The translations under genes and the position numbers were made by a program. Shown piece after piece: positions 24,631 to 39,339 of a DNA stretch of 64,000 nt. The stretch spans positions 17,906,296-17,970,295 of the forward strand of contig JARWIR010000024.1 of NCBI GenBank assembly GCA_029959085.1, given 5' to 3'. The notes below the pieces were generated by a model. It saw only the letters and a list, made by a program, of their open reading frames with translations. It made no database searches and was not told where the DNA came from. Source of the stretch: Nemophila menziesii. Its lineage: Eukaryota > Streptophyta > Magnoliopsida > Boraginales > Hydrophyllaceae. Every line of letters starts with the position of its first letter. Positions within the stretch are counted from its first letter, which is position 1.

Positions 24631-24871
24631 TGTGTAGGATCCTAGTTCTAAAATTGCCATCAGACTTGATATTTTTCTTGTGTCTTGTATTCACATCATC
24701 CCAAACCTAAACCCTACTAAGGCAGGAGAAGAAAATATGTTCTACTGTCTCAATATGATAGTTAGAGAAATTTCACCTTGGTGTGAAGACACATTTTCTT
24801 TTATGAAGTGTAACTCTACAAGAAATGAACTTATTGTAGCACAAGTTCAAGCGAAGGAAGCTGAAAAGTTG
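24631..24871 (-). pseudogene. LINE zf-RVT fragment, unit 2
   Basis: Same decayed fragment as at 9890-10130, with the same stop positions. Confidence 0.65.
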
Positions 24872-25511
24872 AGGAAAAATCTCAATGATGAAAATTATGT
24901 GAAAATATTGAATTCAACAACGAAGGAAACAACTTTAGCTATTGCGGTCAAACATGCAACTTCAAGCTCTTCTAAATATATTATGGGGTTGGTTTTTTCA
25001 TCACTTGCAACTAGGGCAGGTGGTGGTGGGGCCACCCTAATTTTCAACACCACCTAAAAATTTATCAACCTAGATGACAATTTTGATTTGGTGTTAGTAA
25101 ATTTCTCATGGGGTTTAATTTTTTCTGATGAATTTAAACTGTTAAATATAAAAGATATAGTATTTCTTATCTTTCGATAAACACATTTCAATAATTTTTA
25201 TCTATAACAAAATATATATTAATATTGATCTTGACTTTTATGCATAATGAGAAATTGATTTTTAGGGTCGGGGTTACATTGGATCTATCATAAGGTTACA
25301 AACCTTATACTGAAACATTACATTTTAACACATGTAGAATGTTTCTTATATATCATAACTTTTATTGATATATGTAGTAAAAGTGGTGAGATGCAATGAG
25401 TTGGGAACCCATAGGGTGTTTGTCCCTTTTACAAATAAAATGGAGGTTTGATCATTCGTCAAACCATAGGGGAGTATTTAATTTATATTTTACCCAAATA
25501 ATTAATAAGTA

Positions 25512-25729
25512 CTACATCCGTCCCTAAATTTTAGTCCATATTGCTTTTGCATATAGATTAAAATAATCATTAATTACCATGTTCACTGTAATATCCTTAA
25601 TAAAGTATCTTGATATCTTAAATATGTATTGAAACATAAATTTTAATATTTTGATAAGGGTAAAGTGGGTATAAAGGATTAGAAACCGTCTTAATATTCT
25701 ATAGTGGACAAGTATTTAGGAACAACTAT
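25512..25729. mobile_element. Degraded Stowaway-like MITE 3, unit 2
   Basis: Same element as at 10771-10988. Confidence 0.6.
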
Positions 25730-26352
25730 TTTTAGCAATGTGGACTATTTTTACTCCAAATATTAGTTTATATTGCTAAAAATAGTCTAAATTCTAGTCC
25801 ACACTTACTTTAGTAGCGTGGATTAAAAAATGTCTTATAGATCTCTCATAATCGTATAACAACATATATGAACTACTGAGAGAAATGTTATAATAAGTAG
25901 CTACACAAGTCTGAATAATTATATTTTCCAATCTACTAAATAAAATTTTAACATTGTCAGTCTTTTTAACGAGTTTACAAGTTACACCAATCACTTTAGT
26001 TTCAAAAAGTAGATTCATTTAACTTTTAATCAAGTTCCATGAAGGGACCAGAGGAGTAACCTGTAATAATAAATGAGTCAAAGGAAAAAAACAAAAGTAT
26101 CAACCATACCTCAAAGATATCCTCCTTAGTCCAATAATTAATTCTTTGAACAAAGAAGTGAAAAGAGAGGTTAAAGATTTAGCGCCTTTTTCGCTTATTG
26201 TCTTCTTAATTTGTCTTCAATTATTACGAGTTTAATGTTGAAGAACACTCTCAGCTCTTCCCTTGATTATCTTGACCCTATGTACATCCATTTTTACTAT
26301 ATTAAGACCGCCACCATAAAGCCACCAGACCCCATGAACTTCACGTCATGAG

Positions 26353-26926
26353 TTAACCCGAATTTGCTATCTTACAATGCAAGTTTTCATACTTCTCAAT
26401 AAGTTTCACAAGATAAGGTTTTTGATGAAATTTTAACTTACCATGCATTCTGTCATTCTCCATAACCGTATCAAAAATTCGCTTGACTTGACTAAAATCC
26501 TTTATGTCAAATTCAAAACTGAGACCTTTAAATTTCTTATCAACTGAATGGGTAATTAGGAACATATCGTTAACATATAATACTATATAAATTATGCCTT
26601 TAGAAGATTCCAGAAAATAGAGACATCTATCAAACTCACTTATTTTGAAACCTTAGACAACATCAAAATAATCAATTCTTTAATATTATTTTCTAAGAGT
26701 CTGTTTTAATCCATATAAAGATTTTCTAGTAAGCACACATGATCAGGGTGTTTAAAATCATAAAACTGTATCATTTAAATTTCTTCTTCAAGTTTACCAT
26801 GTAAATATATAGTTTAAACATCAAACTTCTCTAGTTCAAGGTTAAAACATGCAACATAAAAAGACACCATTCTAATAGTTTTGAATTTTACAACAGGAGA
26901 AAAAATCTCATTGAAATCAATACACT
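26353..26926 (-). pseudogene. Ty1-copia reverse transcriptase fragment B, unit 2
   Basis: Same decayed RT fragment, with YVND in place of YVDD. Confidence 0.85.
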
Positions 26927-27320
26927 ATAACATTTAGTTACATGTCTAGAATTATATCTAAGGGATCATTAACAAAAATGACTTCTATTATTTTAGAAAT
27001 CAATTTACGTTCAATAAATTATTTATCCTTAGGGTTTCCAACAAGAATCCAAGTATTTTGTATGTCATTGATAATAAACGACATAATTAGAAAAAGTTAA
27101 GAGATTCCGTATAAATTCGATAAAAAGTTAAAAGATTGAATCAACCATATGTCAAACTATCCAGAAAGCTCAAGATTCTACTAGACAGATTTTGTCAAAG
27201 TGTTTCCATTACATGATCTTATAACATGGATAACTTTCCAATTCTGAAGTATTTCCATCCATTTTCCAAATTTTTTTAGTCAAAAATAAACTTCAATAAC
27301 CCCAAAAAATTATTTACACA

Positions 27321-28678
27321 TTAGCCAATACCAGTTTGTTCGAACTCTAACTTTAGCATCTTAGCTAATGGGGAGGGATGAAAGTCACTCCAGAGACTAA
27401 ACAAACCTCCACGGAGATTTTCTTTAGCCACCCAATTGGCTAACCTATTATTATATCTCTTAACATAAGAGATTTTTAGCTTATACATATCTTTACAAAA
27501 TATGATGGTATTAACCAAAACCTTAGTAATACTAGTAATTTTATATTTTGCATTGATTTGATTAATAATAAGACTATTATCACTCTCAATTTACACACAT
27601 CCAGGGGTACTTTGAAGCCATCTCACAATCAACAAAGATTGCTCTACCTTCTGTATCTGCAATTGAGTTGGTTTATATCTCTTTTGCAAAACCTTCCACT
27701 AGATTTTCTGTTGAACCCTAAACACAAGAAAAAGCTGCTTTATTAGAGATTAAAATAACCAAGACATAATTGTTAATCTTAAACTTACCATAAGCTGGGG
27801 GTCCACTTAGACTTTCTACAAATATTATCATAACAAGAGTTAAACAATAACTTTTCACTCCTTATGTAATTCAATTGATTTTGGTTACCACTTCTCAAAC
27901 TACCAGCATTCCTTTCAGAGTTGAGATTTTTACTTGAGCCAAAATTTTGCTGATTAATATCCTTAGAAGTATTAGCGTTAGCCTGAGTATACACATCATA
28001 GGCTATAATAGATTTTTGTAATGTATTTAGAGGATCAGGTGCCTTTAAATATATATTCATTTCTTTCTTTTCAAATGAACCAGGCAATAAAGAAAGAATG
28101 TTCTCCTAAATCTGAAATCAAATCAGCTGTGTCAATTGCGCTAAGTCTAACAAAGTAAACCTATTTCTGGATATTGCAAAATGGTTTAATAATAGAGTTA
28201 TAGCTCAGTGGACTAGCCAACCACATTGCCCTAGCCCAAGAGCATTGAAATAATAAGTGTTAAATAGTTATATCATATTCATCATAAATTTCACAAATAT
28301 GAGATTCTAATGATCATCTTTTATACCTATTTTCATTTGTTGCTAACCCATTTCACAACATATCCATATAAATTTTTTGATTTTTGGTATAACTTTCATC
28401 TGTCAAATAAATTTCCAATCCTTTGTTTCCAACATAAAAGAGCTACTGCCCTTCTTTGTATTCTTATTAATGTCATGTAATTGTTGAGCCCTCTAAAACT
28501 TGTTATAACACTCTTTAACGGTGATATTACCACTCTTGGAACAGGTCCAAAATGGAGTATCAAAACAGTAGAAAAGAGGAATGTCTAACTTACAAATGGT
28601 TGGTACAACATTATCATTGAAAGTCTTAAAGTCAATAAATAATAAGATTGAGAACTCAAGAGACTCATGGCCAAGCAA
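27321..28678 (-). pseudogene. LINE remnant, unit 2
   Basis: Same zf-RVT to RNase H remnant. The frame near 28560 reads CFDTPFW where unit 1 has YFDTAFW. Confidence 0.85.
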
Positions 28679-29376
28679 GTATTGGTGTGCAATTCGTTTA
28701 CAAATTTAAGTCATAGTAATAAATTATCATTTAACGTTGCAAATTAATGATAATGTTTGAAACATTTTTTTCCATGAAGTATTATGATTGACTAAAGGAA
28801 ATAATGAAGTTAAGAAACAATCAACTATGCACTTATTAAGTTGAAATAGTCACATATGATATGTTGTTAGGAAAATGTAAATTTTTACTCTAATTTAGAT
28901 GAATCAAAGGAAATTCTGGGTTGTTGATTGCCTATTTTTCTGAACAAATTAACCAAAAATGAAGATTGTTACATTTTCTACTAAGTCCCAAGTAAAGCAT
29001 TCTAGGCATAGGAATATTTCTATTGGAAATGGAAAAATACTTATAGTTTTGAAAAAGAACAATGCTTCCTGATTCAGGTACCAGTTAGAGGCAATCAATA
29101 TTTGTAAGGTAGATCATATGGAGCATGAATTAATCGAAAATAAAGTATCCTTTATAGTACGTGATTTTCACATAAGTTAGCGCATATATGACAATACTCC
29201 ATAGATAGTTATTGCAAAGGTATAAGCCCATTAAATATACAATGATCAGTTAACTAAATATACCGTGTCAAAAGCATAATTCTACAATGCACCGTATATA
29301 TATCTATATATATATATACCCTTATATATATCCTATTAAGTTTGTTTGGAAGAAATAAATCGTTAGCAAATATGAC

Positions 29377-29857
29377 CTGAGTGAAGCTCCTAAAGGGTTC
29401 CTCCCTTGATCCATGCGCACCAATGATATAGGGCCTGCATATTTTAACAGAGTAACTCAGTCAAACAAAAATTAATGCTTTTTAAAAGCTGAGATTTAGT
29501 GAGGATTACCTTCCATGATTAGACACAATTAAGTACTAATCAAGATTGTTTGCAAATTTGTATATCTCTTCAAGCTTCTTTTGGCAATCCACCACAATGG
29601 CATCGTTCGTAAATGTCTCCTCTGGGAGACGACAAGGAAATCCATAAGCATGTGATGAAATAGAATTATGTTGTTGTATGAACTACTCAATATCAAGTGA
29701 TTTTTGGATGGACTTGATCGGTGGGTAATATGTGTGATATATTTTTGATGCATAAAGATTTCGATTTACCTCGATGTGGACCATGTAGCCACTCCACCAA
29801 AAAAGTGTATAAGCACTCCTCTTCTCCATTTTTAAAGCGATGTTTTTTATGTCACAC
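29377..29857 (-). other. Candidate terminal exons, junction 2/3
   Basis: Same three blocks: 29857-29770, 29682-29536 (stop at its low end) and 29434-29377. The splice dinucleotides and frame are kept. In the third block a Leu codon becomes Ser ('aatcc' to 'gatcc' on the plus strand), and in the second Gly becomes Ala before Tyr-Gly-Phe. Confidence 0.3.
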
Positions 29858-31071
29858 CTACCAAATATACAAATCAAACAATGTTAAGCAAAACAAATTT
29901 CCTGTGATAGCTACAAAACTAAGTGATAACTATTACTTGGAGAAACAAAAACATATTTTTTTAAATTTCAAATGAATGTACTATCAAGCTTTCAAACTTC
30001 CTTGGGTCTTTTGTTGCACTAATATTCTAATGGAGGATTGGGGATGAAATCTGTTGGATTGTCAAGTAGAGAGACCTCCTTACAAAATAGGGGTGGAAGG
30101 AGATGCATAAAACCAAGATTTATGGATGATAGTGATGAATAAAAAATAATTTTTAAACTGGGGTATTTGTTAGAATGTAAGAAATGTGTATGTGGCTTCA
30201 TTTTGTGGGATGACAGAGTTTGGATAGGCAGAGGAGATGTTACACATATTACTGCCTCGTGTATCACTGAAGTTAGCTTGAATAGAACTTTGGCTTAGAG
30301 GGGAAAAATCGATTTTCTCTGTTTACTTAGTCTATTTGTAGTAGAAATTAGTTGATAATATTAAGAATATTCAATAGGAGATTATCTGGGGCAGCCATTT
30401 AAGTATGTAATACTTCTTGTGGCGCACTGTACATGACAAATTGCTCACTGGTACAACATTGATACTTAGAGGAATTGGATTATAAAATTGGTAATTTGAC
30501 TTATATATAGTAAAAAATTGTTCAAATAGAATACCAAATGCATAATTTCAGATTTAGGCAGCTTTTCCATATTTTTAGCCTTTGTTTCCTTATCTCCAAT
30601 TACCATGCTAATCTCGTTCCATAAGTTGTAGTCTTTGACTTGGACTCTAATTAATCTCCATGATTATCTTTAAAGCTTCACACTAAATAAACAATTAAAC
30701 CCAATATGCTCTAAAAATAATAATTCACTAAATCAAGACTCAAAATAGGAAAGTGCACTATTTCTCAAGAAAAACGACTATTATGACTTCTAAATCACTA
30801 AAAATGATGTCTCATCTTAATATAAATCTATCACAAATGAGGAGACATCACCTAGAAAAAAACGTACACGTTGTAACATCAAAAACTCGATGAACACAAA
30901 TGGTGATATTCGATAAACAACTACTTAAACACGAAACAGTGAAGAAAATAAACAATTCCAGCAAACTTAAACACATATTCTTCGCATATTCCTAAAAACC
31001 CAGCTAAAACAAGTTAAAAAAAGTAGAAAAAACTTACAGGCTGGATAGTGATAGCGAGAGAAAGTAGTGCG

Positions 31072-31074
31072 AGA

Positions 31075-31145
<71 letters not shown>
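31072..31145. repeat. (GA)n microsatellite, unit 3
   Basis: The pure run is 61 bp (31085-31145). It has a 'gggc' interruption in place of the 'ggg' of units 1 and 2. Confidence 0.95.
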
Positions 31146-31150
<5 letters not shown>

Positions 31151-32342
31151 GTAACTGAGCATGGCTAGAGAGATTAACCAACGTGGGTATGAGTGTTAGT
31201 GTAGAAGGAATTTTATGGGAGTGAGTATTAGGGTTTGAAAAAATAGTATATATAGTGTTTGGAAACATTTGAGGGTATAAAAGTAATTGGGTAAATAGTC
31301 TTATAGTGTTAAAATTAGTTTGTGGCCTTAAGTAAGAAGTGGGTATAAAGCCGGTTTTGTTGGGTCCAGTGGTGTCTTCAAGACCCCTTGGGTAATAATC
31401 TCATTATATATTTGTGATTTTTGTTTTTATTATAAAAAATTCAAAAAACGTTAAACCCCAGACTCCCTAGATTCAATCCCCACACCCCATCCCACTTTAG
31501 TTTCTTGATCAGCCCCCCTGGAAATTGGTAACATGAGTCAAGATGGCTATCAAGTCTAAACCAGTACCGAGACCGAACCCTCTTCAATTCACGCTACCAA
31601 ACCCACCATCCACATTCAATTCTATAGTTACCTTGAATCCTAACACACTATTCAACTATGAGTCTATGATTGAAATCAAACATAGGGGAGTTGATTAGCA
31701 ATATATACATGTAATAATTCTTGTCCACCATTTTTCACCTCTTTATCGTGTTATTATCATCTTCTCCATTGCAATTTCTTCTATATCTCGAATCATTCTT
31801 GATTATTTAGTTAAATTTTTTTAAGAGGAAATTTTACAATGGGTGGTCTCCATAACAAGTGTATTTAGTAGTCTTTTCACTTTAACGGTGTTCAAAATTG
31901 ATTCATTAAACCTTATTGTCGGACTTCACTGGCTTGAAACAGCGTTTGTAGCTCAAGCACTTTCGTTTCTTCGTTGTTTTGGGCTAATTGCACTATTGGT
32001 CCCCGTATTATGCAAATTAGCAAATAAATGCTGAGTAGTTTCCTGCACACTAAACAACTAAAAGGGGAATTGAGTTAGTAATGTGATTCAGCAAATTCTA
32101 AGCATATGACTTTGTGCAAGGCAAATAAGAAGTTTTTTTTTTTGAAAAAAAAATGGTCTTTGTGTGAATTTGGATACTAACATGGGTATTTTCGCTACTT
32201 CCATTAATACATGATTATGTTTGACTATTCTGTATAACACAAGGACCAGTGGTGAAAATCACCCTTTACTATTCTAAGCTTGTTGATCTCTAATGGCTTC
32301 TATAAGCTCATTAGCTCAATATCAGTAACGTTTTTTGTTTTG

Positions 32343-32424
32343 TTTTGCTGAATCAATAATCACTTTACTAATGGAGTGACTTTTTTTTTTGCTGAATCAA
32401 TAATCATTTTACTAATGGCGTGAC
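32343..32424. repeat. 44-bp tandem duplication, unit 3
   Basis: Same duplicated block; the leading T-run is interrupted by a G. Confidence 0.85.
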
Positions 32425-32827
32425 ACACGACAGCAAATCTATAAATCCAGGATAGTATGCTAAAATTATTCCTTGGGACTAAAATTTAGAATACTCAAAA
32501 GTTGAATTCAAAACATCGCCTAATACATTTTCATTTATTTTTGGAGTTAATTTACTAGTCTGGGTTGGGCTAAAAGTCTTGTACAAATATTTAGTCCAGG
32601 TACAACTAATACCCAGGCCAGTGGCTAATTTATTTTTTTGTTAATGTTTTTTCCTAGAAAAAAATGGACAAATTCACAATATATCAAAAGAAAATACTGC
32701 AACTCTAATCGAATAATAATATTATCAAAAAGTAAACATATTTATCGAAAATCTGCCAAGTTTTAAATAGAAAAAAAAATAGACTAGTCTACTACTAGCA
32801 TAATAATAGTCTCTCATCCACAATATT

Positions 32828-33810
32828 TTAGCTTTCCTCTTTACTCAATCCTGTAGTTTTACAAACAGGGCATATATTCTTCTTGCATCAGCCACTACTT
32901 TATACATTCCGCGTGAAATTCATGGCCGCACTCCAATGTTCCAAGCTCATCTCCGTCTTTATACTCCTCCTACAAATCATCATAGTAAAAGAATATCAGA
33001 CACTGTTTATAATATTGTAAATTAAAAAAAGAAAATCAAATGGTTATTACCTGACATACACAGCAAGGTTCCTCCGGTTCTACCTGGGTATCTGTCCTAA
33101 TAACAATACCTCCTCCTCCTGAATATCTCCTCTGCTTTAACTTCTTGTTGATGGTTTCTGTATTCAACCCTGTGCATACATCTCCGATCTGTTCCTCCAA
33201 TGCTAATAACTCCTGTATTATTATACACTCATTATCAAGTGGTGGTGGAGGAGGAGTAGGAGGTGGTGGAGGAGAAGCAGAAACATACCTCGTATGACAT
33301 GTTATCAACGTCGAGTCGCATATCTCTATGCCTATCCTGTATATCATTAATTCCAGCAGCATGCTCCAATAACATAACATCCTGTTTAAATATCCTCAAC
33401 TTAGACTTAATTCTTAACAAAAAACATCAAAAATCAGATAATGCAAAAAAAAAACCTCGTATCTAAGGCCTTGGAAACTACGCATAACATCCAATATGTT
33501 CCCAATTTGCTGCAAATTAAAACACTAAAAATTAGTTAAAAAAATAAAATAAAGAAAAGTTAGTTATAAGTATTTAACAAACATACCTCAGAGACTTCTC
33601 TATGCCTATCTTGTCTGAGACCAGCTAAAACTTGAGTTGCATAAAGTCCAACAGTACTACTTAGATGTTTAACATTAACATTGATGATCTATATGACCTC
33701 TCACTGGGGCCCACTTCATTATCAACACTCGGTGACCATTATTCCCCTTTGCACCATCTCTGATATTCTCTCTGATGGATCCCAGTTCACCAGAGCTTCA
33801 TTATCAAAAT
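32828..33810 (-). pseudogene. RING-H2 ligase copy, disabled by frameshifts and a nonsense codon (unit 3)
   Basis: Exons correspond to 33810-33587, 33509-33456, 33381-33289, 33212-33051 and 32969-32828. Exon 1 has a 2-bp deletion near 33735 (TGA follows within a few codons) and a 1-bp deletion near 33671 that together restore the later frame. In the RING exon the Gln codon before Trp-Leu-Met is TAG (near 32896), and one extra T near 32884 shifts the frame just before the last Cys pair. Zinc binding would therefore be lost even without the exon 1 lesions. Splice sites remain intact, so a non-coding transcript is possible. Confidence 0.85.
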
Positions 33811-35583
33811 CTAATTAAGCAATATAATTAACATCAGATAACGTGGAATCAAGAGAAATGAGGATTATATACATTTATTAAAAGATCAAACAAATCAAGA
33901 AAACCAAGAATTGAACAAGGCCACAGAAAATGCTTGAAATGGAAAAAACCATGATTAGATCGCGCTAAGCTTAGAAATCGAATCGAAGTGCTCAGAAAAT
34001 TTTGAAGTAAATTATAGAGCAAGTGAGTAATTTGAGTGATTAAAGAGAGCTTTTACGTTACATATATATAGCTGAATTGAATATTTATGAAGTACAGCTG
34101 TTTAACAAGTAAGAACAACTGTGATTTGCTCTTTTTTGTTTATATTTATGATTTTTATTTAACCTAAAAAAAGTCGCGTTAAAAAAACAATCTCAGTCAA
34201 ACATTAGATATCCGAGTTAAGAGAAGTAACACAAAGGTCATTACTTTTCACATTAGGAGGGTGTTTTTTGGTTTTACTGTTATTAAAATTAATTGCACAG
34301 AGGGTTCGTGTTTTGCTAAATAGCAAAGTATACACATGTATTTCAAACTAGCGAATATGTGTGTGTTATACATAACATTGCGAATCTATCCTCCACGGGG
34401 GTATAATTGCTATTACCTAATGACACGGGTATATAAGTTACTAGTTTGAATTGACTATTGTGCATAATACAAGGAGCAATGGTGCTATTTACCTTTATTC
34501 TCACTATTACGTTTAGCAAAAGATCGAATAAATAATAAAACCCGTGATCAAATTATTTAATTAAAGATTAATTTCCCAAACACGCGAAAATTCAAACTAA
34601 TAAAATCACTTGCAAGAGTTTAAACAAGTTAATAGCATAAGAATGAACACATAAACTTTTTCAGACACACAAGATGAAGCATCATAGGAAGACACAAACA
34701 CTAAACTTACCCGAGAATGAACTATATGCTTTACCATGGTTAAATTATCAACAAATTACACCAGAAAGCATAAATATAGCAAACCATATACACATATTAG
34801 AATGTAGAGATAGAAAACAGTAAGTTGTATAAGTCTTGCAAAGATTCCAAAACATATTCACCCAACTTAAATCAATTCTTCATTGAAAAGACTTACAAAG
34901 ATAGCAAATTAAGTACAAAAACAAAATCTATTTCATTACCAACCACAAACACTCTTTAAAATGGGGAAAAATCAGAACGTTTTTAGATGGAAGATGAAAA
35001 AAATCATAACTTGTAAATCATAAATCATATAGTCAAACTATACGACTCAATTTTCATATGTAATTTACAAAGAAAAAAAACCAATTAACGCCATGTCTAA
35101 CAAACTTCTTATTTCTTTTTGACCAAAAAAAAACCATCATAACATTTCTACCTTTTTAATAAGACATTCTCATTCATAATTATTATTTTCAAGTATTAGG
35201 GTAAAGTGGAAATTGTAAAATTTTAGAGACCATAAACAGTAATTTAAAGATCAAATGTATTACCTTTGAAATATAATGACCAACGATCTTCTCGTAAACA
35301 CAGAAATCTTAATTTTTCCCCTAATTTGGCCGACACAAAGTAAGAATAAGAGAGAAGAAGAAGACGTAACTCTGTAATGAATAATAATACAATATATATG
35401 AGACTTTTAGGTTTTCAATCTTAACCATCCAAATGTATATAAAATCAAAAGTTGATAGTCATCCACGTGTAAACGATCTAAGATATCATTTAGTGAATGG
35501 GCCCAACTTTATAATAAGTCAAGTAGTAGAAATGCGGCCCAAAAGAAAAAACTAGAAACTCATTAGAAAATAAGAATTGAACA

Positions 35584-36040
35584 ATGAGTTTCACAAGATT
35601 AGGTTTTTGATGAAGTATAAACTTACCATATTAAAAATTCTCTTATCTTGACCAAAATCTTTCATGTCAAATTCAAAATTGAGACCTTCTTTTAATTTCT
35701 TAATTCTCTGAACTGAATGGATAATTAGTAACATATCATCAACGTATAATACTTTATAAATTATGTTTTTATAAAATTCAAGAAAATTGAGACATCTATC
35801 AAATTCACATGTTTTGAAACCTAAGTCAAGAACAAAAGAATAAAATCTTTTATACCATTATTTGGGCGACTATTTTAATCCATATAAATATATTTTTGTA
35901 AACTTACATGAACTAGGTTTTTACAATCATAAAATCCCCCTGAGTATCTCATATTAATCTCTTCTTCAAGTTCACCATGTTAAAATATTGTTTAAACAAT
36001 TTCTACTTTAAGGTAAAAATTTGCAACATATGAATACATT
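35584..36040 (-). pseudogene. Ty1-copia reverse transcriptase fragment A, unit 3
   Basis: Same decayed RT fragment, without the MITE. The target motif has mutated slightly ('tattaaaaa'). Confidence 0.8.
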
Positions 36041-36287
36041 GATAGTTTGAATTTGACAGGAAAAAGTCACATTTATCATTTCTTTTCATATAAGACACAT
36101 TTATCATTCTTATAAACACACCTTATGCATTTTGAAAATGCAACCTATATCATCTAACACTCCAAGAGATATAAGGTTTCTTTTTTTTATCAGGCTATCA
36201 TGTCACTTTAGTAAGGGTTACCATTTTCCCATTATATTTTCTCAAGTTTACTGATACAAGTAGGACAAATTAGCTTACATGAACTTA

Positions 36288-36412
36288 AAATACTTTCAAG
36301 CTAGATTGACATGTTTCTAAGAGTATTCTTGTATATCCATCAAAATATATTATAGGAAAATGAAATACTTTCAAGCTAGATTGACATGTTTCTAAAAGTA
36401 TTCTTATATATA
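36288..36412. repeat. 75-bp tandem duplication, unit 3
   Basis: Same doubled block as at 6816-6940. Confidence 0.88.
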
Positions 36413-37050
36413 AATCTATCTATTAGGCTCTCTCTAAATATATATATCCTTGTTTTCTATTTTGTATCTTTTGAGTATGCAACTCTAAATATTAAGAGTA
36501 ATTTATCTCAATATGTGAAAGTAAGATATTAACATAATCTAAACACTAACTCTCAATATTTATAGCATAAGATTGATTTTAAATAGAAATCCTAGTTTTA
36601 TCAGATATAAGAGCGAGAAATAAGAAGAATATTAATTCGATAATGAATAATGATACAATATTTGAACTTTGGGTATGTATATGAGACCCCTTAGGTCTTC
36701 AATTTGAGTCATCCAAATGTATAAGAAATCAGGATTTTATAGTCATCAACGTGTAAGGTATATGGACTAAATGATATAGTAAATGCCACATCCTTATAAT
36801 AAGTCAAGTAGCAGATCACAGATGCAACCTAAAAGAAGAAGCCAACAAATCAATAATCATAAGTCCCATCTGGAAATAAGAATTGTGATTTACCAATTAC
36901 AACAAGAACTACACACATGCAATGATCAATCTCGTTTATTTGTGCATGAGAGATACTTTGATAAATGAGTTCAATGTAATATGGCTCTAAAGTTGTAGGA
37001 AAAGTAACAATCAGTGACACACACATACCCCTATCCCCATCCCCATCCCA

Positions 37051-37051
37051 T

Positions 37052-37082
<31 letters not shown>
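37051..37082. repeat. (CA)n(TA)n microsatellite, unit 3
   Basis: The AT run is 19 bp (37064-37082). Confidence 0.95.
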
Positions 37083-37788
37083 AAGATTTAAAATTTCATG
37101 TATAACAAAACATAACATCAATAAAGTGATCTTATTTTCTTCGCTGAGTTTTTTGTCAAATTTCTGCTAAGATAACCTTAGAGAAATAAGAGTTCATTAT
37201 GAAAAAGCATCATGAAGTTCTGTATACATATTTTTTTGTTAAGGCGAGATTTTTGAATTAGGAAAGTCAAATGATGTGGCCAATGGTCATGTATCTCTCT
37301 CCATTCAACTCAAAATCTAGTTAGACTTGTATTATGTAATTTATGTTACACCGTGTGACATTCATATTGATGTTACGTGTTGTAATTTAGGATATTAACT
37401 TCTCATTTGTGCATAGTTTTTCTTGTTATCTTTTATTTTCTTAATTTTTGCTTTATCTATTCTTGTTAAGAATAGGATATTACTTCTTACAATAAATAAG
37501 GGTACCTTGTGACAGGCTACATGGTTGTGAATTTTTAAGTAGTTGATCAAGAGGAACATTAATTGGGTACAACATCCATCGATAGCAATCGAATTCTTAA
37601 AGAACTCTAGTGGGTGAAATGTGGTAGGGAAGCACTGAATAATGGAGATGTGGGGTTCGGCAGTGTACGGTTGGGGATTTGGGGTGGGATTTTCCTTTTC
37701 ATTTTAACATAGTAACTGATTTTGAATATACCCAACAACGTAATTTAAACAAAATCAAAATATAAAAAAAGAAAAATGAAATGTAGTA

Positions 37789-38045
37789 CTCCCTCCGTCC
37801 ACAAAATGTTATCATTATTTCAAAAAGTAATTGTCCACACAAGATTGTTTATTCAGAAAACCTAAATATTTTTCATTCTCTATACCATATCTACCCCTAT
37901 TTAAATATTTAAATTTATATTTCTAATAATAATTTAAGATTTCAAGACACATTATGAGGGGTATATTAGTAAACATAGAATATAGCATTTACATTTCTTA
38001 GTTTGAGTGAAGAAAAGTTTGACAACCTTTTGTGGACGGAGGGAG
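37789..38045. mobile_element. Stowaway MITE 1, unit 3
   Basis: Same element and flanks as in unit 1. Confidence 0.95.
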
Positions 38046-38197
38046 TAATACAATAGAAGTTGAAAAAACTATTTCACCATAATAATAATCTTTGTTATCA
38101 TCAAAGGACCATTGAAACTTTAAATCATATGTATTTGAAAAATTTATTCATTCAATAGAGACAAGCTATCAATTTACCATTGTACCTTCTTTAAATA

Positions 38198-38446
38198 TTC
38201 CATCAGTTTCTAAATATATATTTACTTAGCTTTTCACGTAGATTCAGAAATGTAATGATTGAATTATCATTTAATCTATTGCTCATTATAAAGTAAACTT
38301 AAATGTATATTGAAGAATATAAATTATAATTTTCTAATAGGGTAACACTGAAAAAGTTGATTTTTTTGTCTCAATATTATATCTAGATAATTATTTTAGA
38401 ACTATTTTTTTTTACTAAATGAAAATTTCTTTAGGAGCAAAGGGAG
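38198..38446. mobile_element. Degraded Stowaway MITE 2, unit 3
   Basis: Same element; the right terminus has two extra substitutions ('gagcaaagggag'). Confidence 0.75.
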
Positions 38447-39339
38447 TAATAAACATTAAATTTTATTTTTATAAAGCATTTATATTAAAAGGTAAATGAA
38501 AGAAAATTCAAAAGTTCACCTGATCCCGGATCGGGTACCAACTCCTCCCAAAGACCTGATCAAATAAACATTATGAAGCAATGAACAATTTACTAGAAGG
38601 AGGTTATTTCTAAAACATCTATCCAAGAATTCGGTATCTACTTTCATATTCCTAGTGGTTAGACTACTCCACAAAGACCAAGAGGTGCTGGGATCAAATC
38701 TTATTTGAGTCAAAATAACTCTGAATCCGAAGTGGGTCTCAGATGTATAAAAAAAGAAACATGATTAAATGAGAATATGATACCTACAAGAAATAAAATC
38801 TCTATTTTTTTCACATAACATGCCGAGTCTTCCATCTAGTCATAGACATATTCTTCAATACTTGAGTAATACCATGGTATTCAGTGTGAATTGTAACCTT
38901 TAATACATAAAGGAGTTTTTAGTTTAAAAGAATTGACTCTCCTTTAAAAACTGAGCTATATCAAAGGGTATTACATTTACAAAAGCCTGGAGAACTAGTC
39001 TTGTCAGAACTAACAACAAAAATATCGGTAATCTCACATTCTTCAACAAAATAAGCATCAACAAAGATATTGAGGTCTGAAATTGGGTACCCAAATTAGA
39101 ATTTTAGGCAAAGGAAGAGGGTATCAATCTTGAGATGACATCCCAACACTTCCATCATTCCAATAGAAGCCATGGAATATTTTTATAAGGATGACCCCTA
39201 AATTGATAACTGTATCATGTTTAATTGTAAGTTCTCAAAATTGTCTCCATTCAAGCAATTAATATATTCTAGATAGTAATAAATACAAAAGTGGTAGAAG
39301 TTTCACGACTCCAAATATCCTTAGTACCTCTCTTAATAA

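Larger units (their letters stand above)
14944..29685. repeat. Tandem unit 2
   Basis: Collinear with unit 1, with an empty MITE site at 20915-20923 and an intact RING-H2 gene. Its tail (after about 28.5 kb) carries variants shared with the tail of unit 4 and not with unit 1. Examples are an extra 'agt' near 29158 and 'gatcc' in place of 'aatcc' near 29409. Confidence 0.93.
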
